A DNA stretch of 35,989 nt from Chromera velia (Eukaryota; Sar; Chromeraceae), in NCBI GenBank assembly GCA_018398765.1, contig JAHBMJ010003908.1:49730-85718 (forward strand). Direction: 5' to 3'. The notes under the pieces were generated by a model, which was not told where the DNA came from, ran no database searches, and saw only the letters and a list, made by a program, of their open reading frames with translations. Each line of letters opens with the position of its first letter. Within the stretch, counting starts at the first letter, position 1. The position numbers and the translations under genes are program-made. Positions 32,184 to 35,989 of this stretch are shown in pieces.

Positions 32184-32426
32184 TGCATGCATGTTAGGCT
32201 CCCCATATACATAAAAAATAAATAAATAATTTTTGGTAAAAACCTGAATTAGTTTTTTTTATTTTTATGCGTCAGCTGGGCTTTGAGCTTCGAATTTGAA
32301 GTGTCTGTTTAATTTAAAAAAATAAATAAATTAATTAAAAGTCTAGTAAAATGTATAAAAGTGATTTGGGGTATTCAACTTTTTTATTTTCTTACGTATA
32401 TGGGGAGCTCAGCATACATGCATGCA
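32184..32426. mobile_element. MITE-like element with imperfect TIRs of about 27 bp
   Basis: TGCATGCATG...CTCCCCATATAC at the left is inverted as GTATATGGGGAG...CATGCATGCA at the right. The 190-bp interior is AT-rich without an ORF. CTAGTCA occurs just outside both ends (32171-32177 and 32428-32434), possibly a target duplication displaced by a few bases. Confidence 0.6.
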
Positions 32427-32922
32427 ACTAGTCATGCAAAGAAGTTGAAAGAACCATGTCCGCATGAAGCCTCTCTAAGACTAGTTTTCAAGGATACCTC
32501 ATAATGAATTGAATTGAATGAATTGAGATGGTTGAAGCCGGGGAGCCACCAGTGCCCACCACTTAAATTAGGCTTTAGCTAAACACGGGGCATTGCATGC
32601 AATGTTTGTTTGTGAAACGTTCAAACTTAAATGTATTTGAAATCCAGACGCTTCAGATTTCCCGTCAAAATGTCATGCAAGACAAGCAAGCGCCGGCAGG
32701 AAGTATACACCCACCAGGCAAAGGTCCTTCCTTCCATTTGGAGTAGAGTGACGGACAGGCCTCACTCGGTTCTATCTCAACCATCAGAAAGGGAAGGGAA
32801 GGGAAGGGAGACGGGGGAAACAAGAGTGGACAGAAATTGGACTTGCAAGGAAGTCTTACACTGGATGCAGAGTCCTCAGGGAATAAGGAAACACATCATC
32901 AGTAAAGTGGAGAAAAGAGCTA

Positions 32923-32923
<1 letters not shown>

Positions 32924-32956
<33 letters not shown>

Positions 32957-32980
32957 AAAAAAGAAAGAAAGAAAGAAAGA
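32924..32980. repeat. (GAAA)n
   Basis: GAAA units with one AAAAA interruption. Confidence 0.93.
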
Positions 32981-33264
32981 CCCAGGGGAGGATACCAAAG
33001 CATGCTCTGAGAAGCCGAGCTTAGCGAAGAGCAACGAAGCAGAGTGAAGGAACAGGGCAGTCTGGATTAAAAGAAGGTTGCCAGACTCTTCCTCACATGC
33101 AGATAGGTAAAGCAAGTGCAGAACTGTAGATCCAATTTGAACACAAGAAGGAATCGCACGAACCCAGATACTCATACACAGACTGACTGTGGAGAAATCG
33201 TTTTTTCTCCCATTTTTTCGTCATGCAAGACCGCAAAGCGTTTGAGCACAGACCTGCAAGTCGA

Positions 33265-34005
33265 TTAAAAAAAACACCAGCAGTAAGGCTCTACTCCGTC
33301 CGGTTGATCCTCTAAGTTCGCATTTGTGTCCTTTCGGGCAAAGCTCGGTTTCAGTCTCAATATCCTCAAAGTGTTGTTTAGCATTGCGCTGTTGATCGTG
33401 ATTGTTGATCGTCTCTGGGAATCTTCATCTGGCAGTGCGGTGCTTGCGTACTCCGGCTGGAACTCGGACTGCATTCTTGCACACATCCGATGAAATGAAA
33501 AACAAGAAAGGAAGGAAGGAAGGAAGGAAGAGAAGGAAGGAAGGAAGGAAGGAAGGAAGAGAAGGAAGGAAGGAAGGAAGGAAGGCAGTGGCCGAAAGAG
33601 ACCTGCAGACTGGCCGGCAAAACAAAGTGCTGGCCTGCCTGCCTGTCTGTCTGTCTGCTTGTCTGCTTGTCTGCCTGTCCGTCTGTCGGCCTGTCGGCCT
33701 CTCTGCCTATCTGCCTATCTGTCTGTCTGTCTGCCTATCTGTCTGCCTGTCTGTCCGTCTGCCTGGCTGTCTGCCTCTCTGTCTGCCTGTCTGCCTATCT
33801 GTCTGCCTGTCTGTCTGTCTGCATATCTGTCTGCATATCTGTCTGCCTGTCTGTCTGTCTGCCTGGCTGTCTGTCTGTCTGTCTGCATATCTGTCTGCAT
33901 ATCTGTCTGCATATCTGTCTGCCTGTCTGCCTATCTGTCTGTCTGTCTGCCTATCTGTCTGCCTGTCTGTCCGTCTGCCTGGCTGTCTGCTCTCTCTGTC
34001 TGTCC

Positions 34006-34046
<41 letters not shown>

Positions 34047-34124
34047 CCTGTCTGTTTGTCTGCCTGTCTGCCTGTCTGCCTGCCTGTCTGCCTGTCTGTC
34101 TGTCTGTCTGTCTGTCTGCCTGCC

Positions 34125-34163
<39 letters not shown>

Positions 34164-35563
34164 CTGTCTGCCTGTCTGATGGAATGGTGTGTTTGCAAGT
34201 CACCTCACAACCAGATTGTTTTATCAGCCGCTGCATGACGCGAGGTGGCTTTCGCTGTCTATGCCGAGTTCTCTCTCTCTGTGCATGCATGCATTCGCTT
34301 CCACCCCTCCCGCCTACTTACCTGCATCCAGAAAACTGTCTGCCGATGCCCGTACCAGATGCCGAGAGATTTGAGTCCATCCAAAAAGAGGGCTTCCTGT
34401 CTTTCGTCGCGCTCCTGACCTTGTTTCCACTGATACAAGCCTGCGTGTTTGTAGATACATACAGGTTGGAAGACAGACACGAACACGCACACATGAAGGC
34501 AGGTCGGCATGCGCCTTTCTTTCTTTCTTTCTTTCTTTCTTTCTGACCTTCTTTTTTTCTTTCCTTCCTTCTTTCTTAGCTTCTTCCTTCTTTCCTTCCT
34601 TCCTTCTTCCTTCCTCCCTCCCTCCCTCCCTCCCTCCCTCCCTTTCTCCCTTTCTTCCTTTCTTCCTTCCTACCTCCCTCCCTCCCTTTCTTCCTTTCTT
34701 CCTTCCTTCCTCTCTAATTTTCTTCCCGTCTTTCTTTTCTCTCTTCTCACCTACTGACTTCCAAAGTCCCAAAAGATTGCAACGTCAGCCTCTTTCTCAG
34801 TTCTGTCGATCTTCAGAGGTTCGAAGATGACTTTGAAGGGAGGAACAAACGCCCCCTGTTGCATCCCGTCGTCCCCCCCCAAGTACTTCTTTACCGCCTT
34901 CGCGATCTTCTTGAAATGGAAACCGTCTGGATCTGGATGCCCGGGGGTAAGCCATCGGTACGAAAAGCACACAATCAGCATCCCTGAGCGAGAACATGCG
35001 TGCACGAAGGTGCGTGCGTGTAGGCGGGTGTTCATTGTGGAACAACTGAGGTGCAAAACCGGAGGAATTTCCGTTTGAAGTCAGTAGACTTATCCAAGAG
35101 AGTGGATCGAGACACAAAACGAACAGGCTGAGCGGTCGAAAGATGCTAGGCAACAGAGAGGCATGAATGAATTTTTGTGCGCACTCCCGATGAAGCGCAA
35201 CGGAAGGGGTCCAGAGCTCTACCGACAGACTCTCTGAATGAGAAAGAGAGACAGAGATAGCGAGCAGTCTTCATTCCCCCCCCCCGGGCCCCCAGACGGC
35301 TACAGAGACTTACCGAAGGCCCAGTCTCCTCTGTTCGGGTCCACTTCAAAAAGTTTGTCGATCACTTTGTTGCGAAGGATCTTCAATTCTGCGAAAGTCC
35401 AGAAAGGCTCGTCTCCGTGATCCCTCTCTAAAATCTGCCTGCAGTATGGCAAGTGTCTTTCCCTCCTTCGCAAGCTTTCGAAGAAATTTGCCTCGCAAAG
35501 GCCTGATGGCTCCTGACTCCACTGATCTGAAGAGAGCATCCCACTTGAAGTATTTGGATGCAT
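33265..35563 (-). CDS. Uncharacterised protist protein with YRW-HPDPDG core, 5 exons
   Basis: Exons 35563-35314, 34983-34759, 34440-34322, 34230-34204 and 33468-33265 join in phase (825 nt, 274 aa). Core features: RRRERHLPYCRQILER, then a hydrophobic strand and SYRWLTPGHPDPDG, a long helix KKIAKAVKKYL, then VAIFWDFGSLYQWKQ across the exon 2/3 junction and GLKSLGIWYGHRQTVFWMQ. I recall proteins from chromerids and dinoflagellates with S-[HY]-x-W-x3-HPDPDG, a D-[FY]-x-S-L-[PY]-Q motif and an [LI]-W/Y-x-H segment in this order; their function is unknown and a TIR-like fold is only a guess. The 9-codon fourth exon is supported by phase alone. The ATG follows a very good acceptor (CTTGTTTCTGCAG), so an upstream exon beyond 35563 is likely and the N-terminus may be incomplete. 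Intron 4 is almost entirely repeat. Confidence 0.65.
33509..33585. repeat. (GGAA)n
   Basis: GGAA units with two GAGAAGG interruptions, in intron 4 of the HPDPDG gene. Confidence 0.93.
33633..34180. repeat. (CTGT)/(CTGC) array of about 550 bp
   Basis: CTGT and CTGC tetramers with CTAT/CATAT variants in a loose higher-order pattern (blocks of CTGCATATCTGT near 33830-33920). It fills intron 4 of the HPDPDG gene. Cys/Leu/Ser ORFs on + and Asp/Arg/Gln/Thr ORFs on - are repeat products. Confidence 0.95.
34516..34740. repeat. CTTT / CTTC / CCCT pyrimidine array
   Basis: Pyrimidine-rich on +, in intron 2 of the HPDPDG gene (34441-34758), so polypurine in its pre-mRNA. Confidence 0.93.
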
Positions 35564-35828
35564 CTGCAGAAACAAGAGAAGAGAAGAGAAGAGAAGAGGG
35601 ACGTGCAGAGACAAGGACACGGAAATAGAAATAGAAAGGGAAGAAGAAAGAGAGGGACCCACACAGACCGGAACGGAATGGAACGGAAGGGGGAAAGAAA
35701 GGATCTAGGTGCCCGAAAGCACAGCTGGAAGGAAGCACAGAGGGAAGCAGACAGGAAAGAAGAAAAGCTTTAAACATTTGGACCATCAACTTACATGATT
35801 GCTCTCTCTCTCTCTCTCTTCCCGCCGC
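35564..35828. other. 5' flank or upstream intron of the HPDPDG gene
   Basis: On the - strand, a GAAGA-type repeat (35575-35600, TCTTC in sense) forms the polypyrimidine tract before the acceptor. No confident further exon was found before the window edge. Confidence 0.4.
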
Positions 35829-35894
35829 CACCCCCTCACACACACACACACACACAGACACACACACACACTCACACACTCACATACTCACACA

Positions 35895-35961
<67 letters not shown>

Positions 35962-35989
35962 ACTCACACACTCACACACTCACACACAC
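35829..35989. repeat. (CA)n with CACT and CATA interruptions, runs off the window
   Basis: CA dinucleotide array with periodic CTCACACA interruptions; it continues to the last base, so its full length is unknown. Confidence 0.97.

Larger units (their letters stand above)
31713..33264. other. Convergent intergenic region, mostly AT-rich
   Basis: Between the 3' ends of the PRCC (+) and HPDPDG (-) genes. It holds ATTG repeats near 32115, the MITE-like element at 32184-32426, and a GAAA run at 32924-32980. The + strand frame at 32631-33047 has no recognised domain and runs through the GAAA repeat, so it is not called. Confidence 0.55.

Noticed and set aside
32631-33047. 138-aa + strand ORF
   Set aside because: Its C-terminal part is the GAAA repeat, the rest has no domain, and it sits in a convergent intergenic region.
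33659-34546. 295-aa Cys/Leu/Ser ORF and its antisense Asp/Arg/Gln/Thr ORF
   Set aside because: Pure products of the CTGT/CTGC array; no non-repeat homology.

Overview
This window looks like nuclear DNA of a protist alga, most likely a chromerid such as Chromera velia. The evidence is: GT-AG introns of roughly 70-1900 bp, one in nearly every gene; dense microsatellites inside introns; frequent TGCATGC(A) words (the sequence bound by some apicomplexan ApiAP2 factors); and proteins of algal, plant or protist type. The organism is an inference; the intron-exon structure is read directly from the sequence. Splice sites were chosen by joining conserved protein segments in phase, without transcript data.

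I support seven protein genes. Left to right: (1) 2069-5855 (+), a protein with the plant-type TIGR01589/A_thal_3526 domain and a long low-complexity tail; (2) 6814-7839 (+), an intact single-exon Apd1/Aim32 thioredoxin-like [2Fe-2S] protein with its Cys/Cys/His/His ligands; (3) about 17720-12303 (-), a multi-exon EF-hand protein; (4) 18331-21391 (+), a two-exon coiled-coil protein of unknown function; (5) 25878-22704 (-), a four-exon SfsA-family protein with long basic, disordered additions; (6) 26702-31712 (+), a six-exon PRCC-family protein; (7) 35563-33265 (-), a five-exon protist protein with a Y-R-W-x3-HPDPDG core. These are unrelated household and signalling functions; nothing suggests an operon or pathway cluster.

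Orientation alternates. The three convergent junctions (about 7.84-12.3, 21.4-22.7 and 31.7-33.3 kb) contain AT-rich blocks, two of them with inverted-repeat elements: a 286-bp fold-back, a 0.9-kb TIR element carrying a tRNA-like Pol III A/B box, and a 243-bp MITE-like element. The regions just upstream of gene starts instead carry short CpG-dense islands. Large simple-sequence arrays (GGAA, GAAA, CTTT, CTGT, CTGA, CA) fill much of the rest and generate many spurious ORFs.

The most unusual signal is a recurring architecture seen at four loci: a 37-76 bp perfect or near-perfect hairpin flanked by direct repeats of 24-37 bp. Three copies lie wholly in introns. The fourth sits in the start of PRCC exon 5 and has been tandemly amplified, giving five copies of the exon start separated by four hairpins, each copy but the last leading into a stop codon. 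Two loci share arm sequence and two do not, so this may be an insertion or repair mechanism rather than one transposon family.
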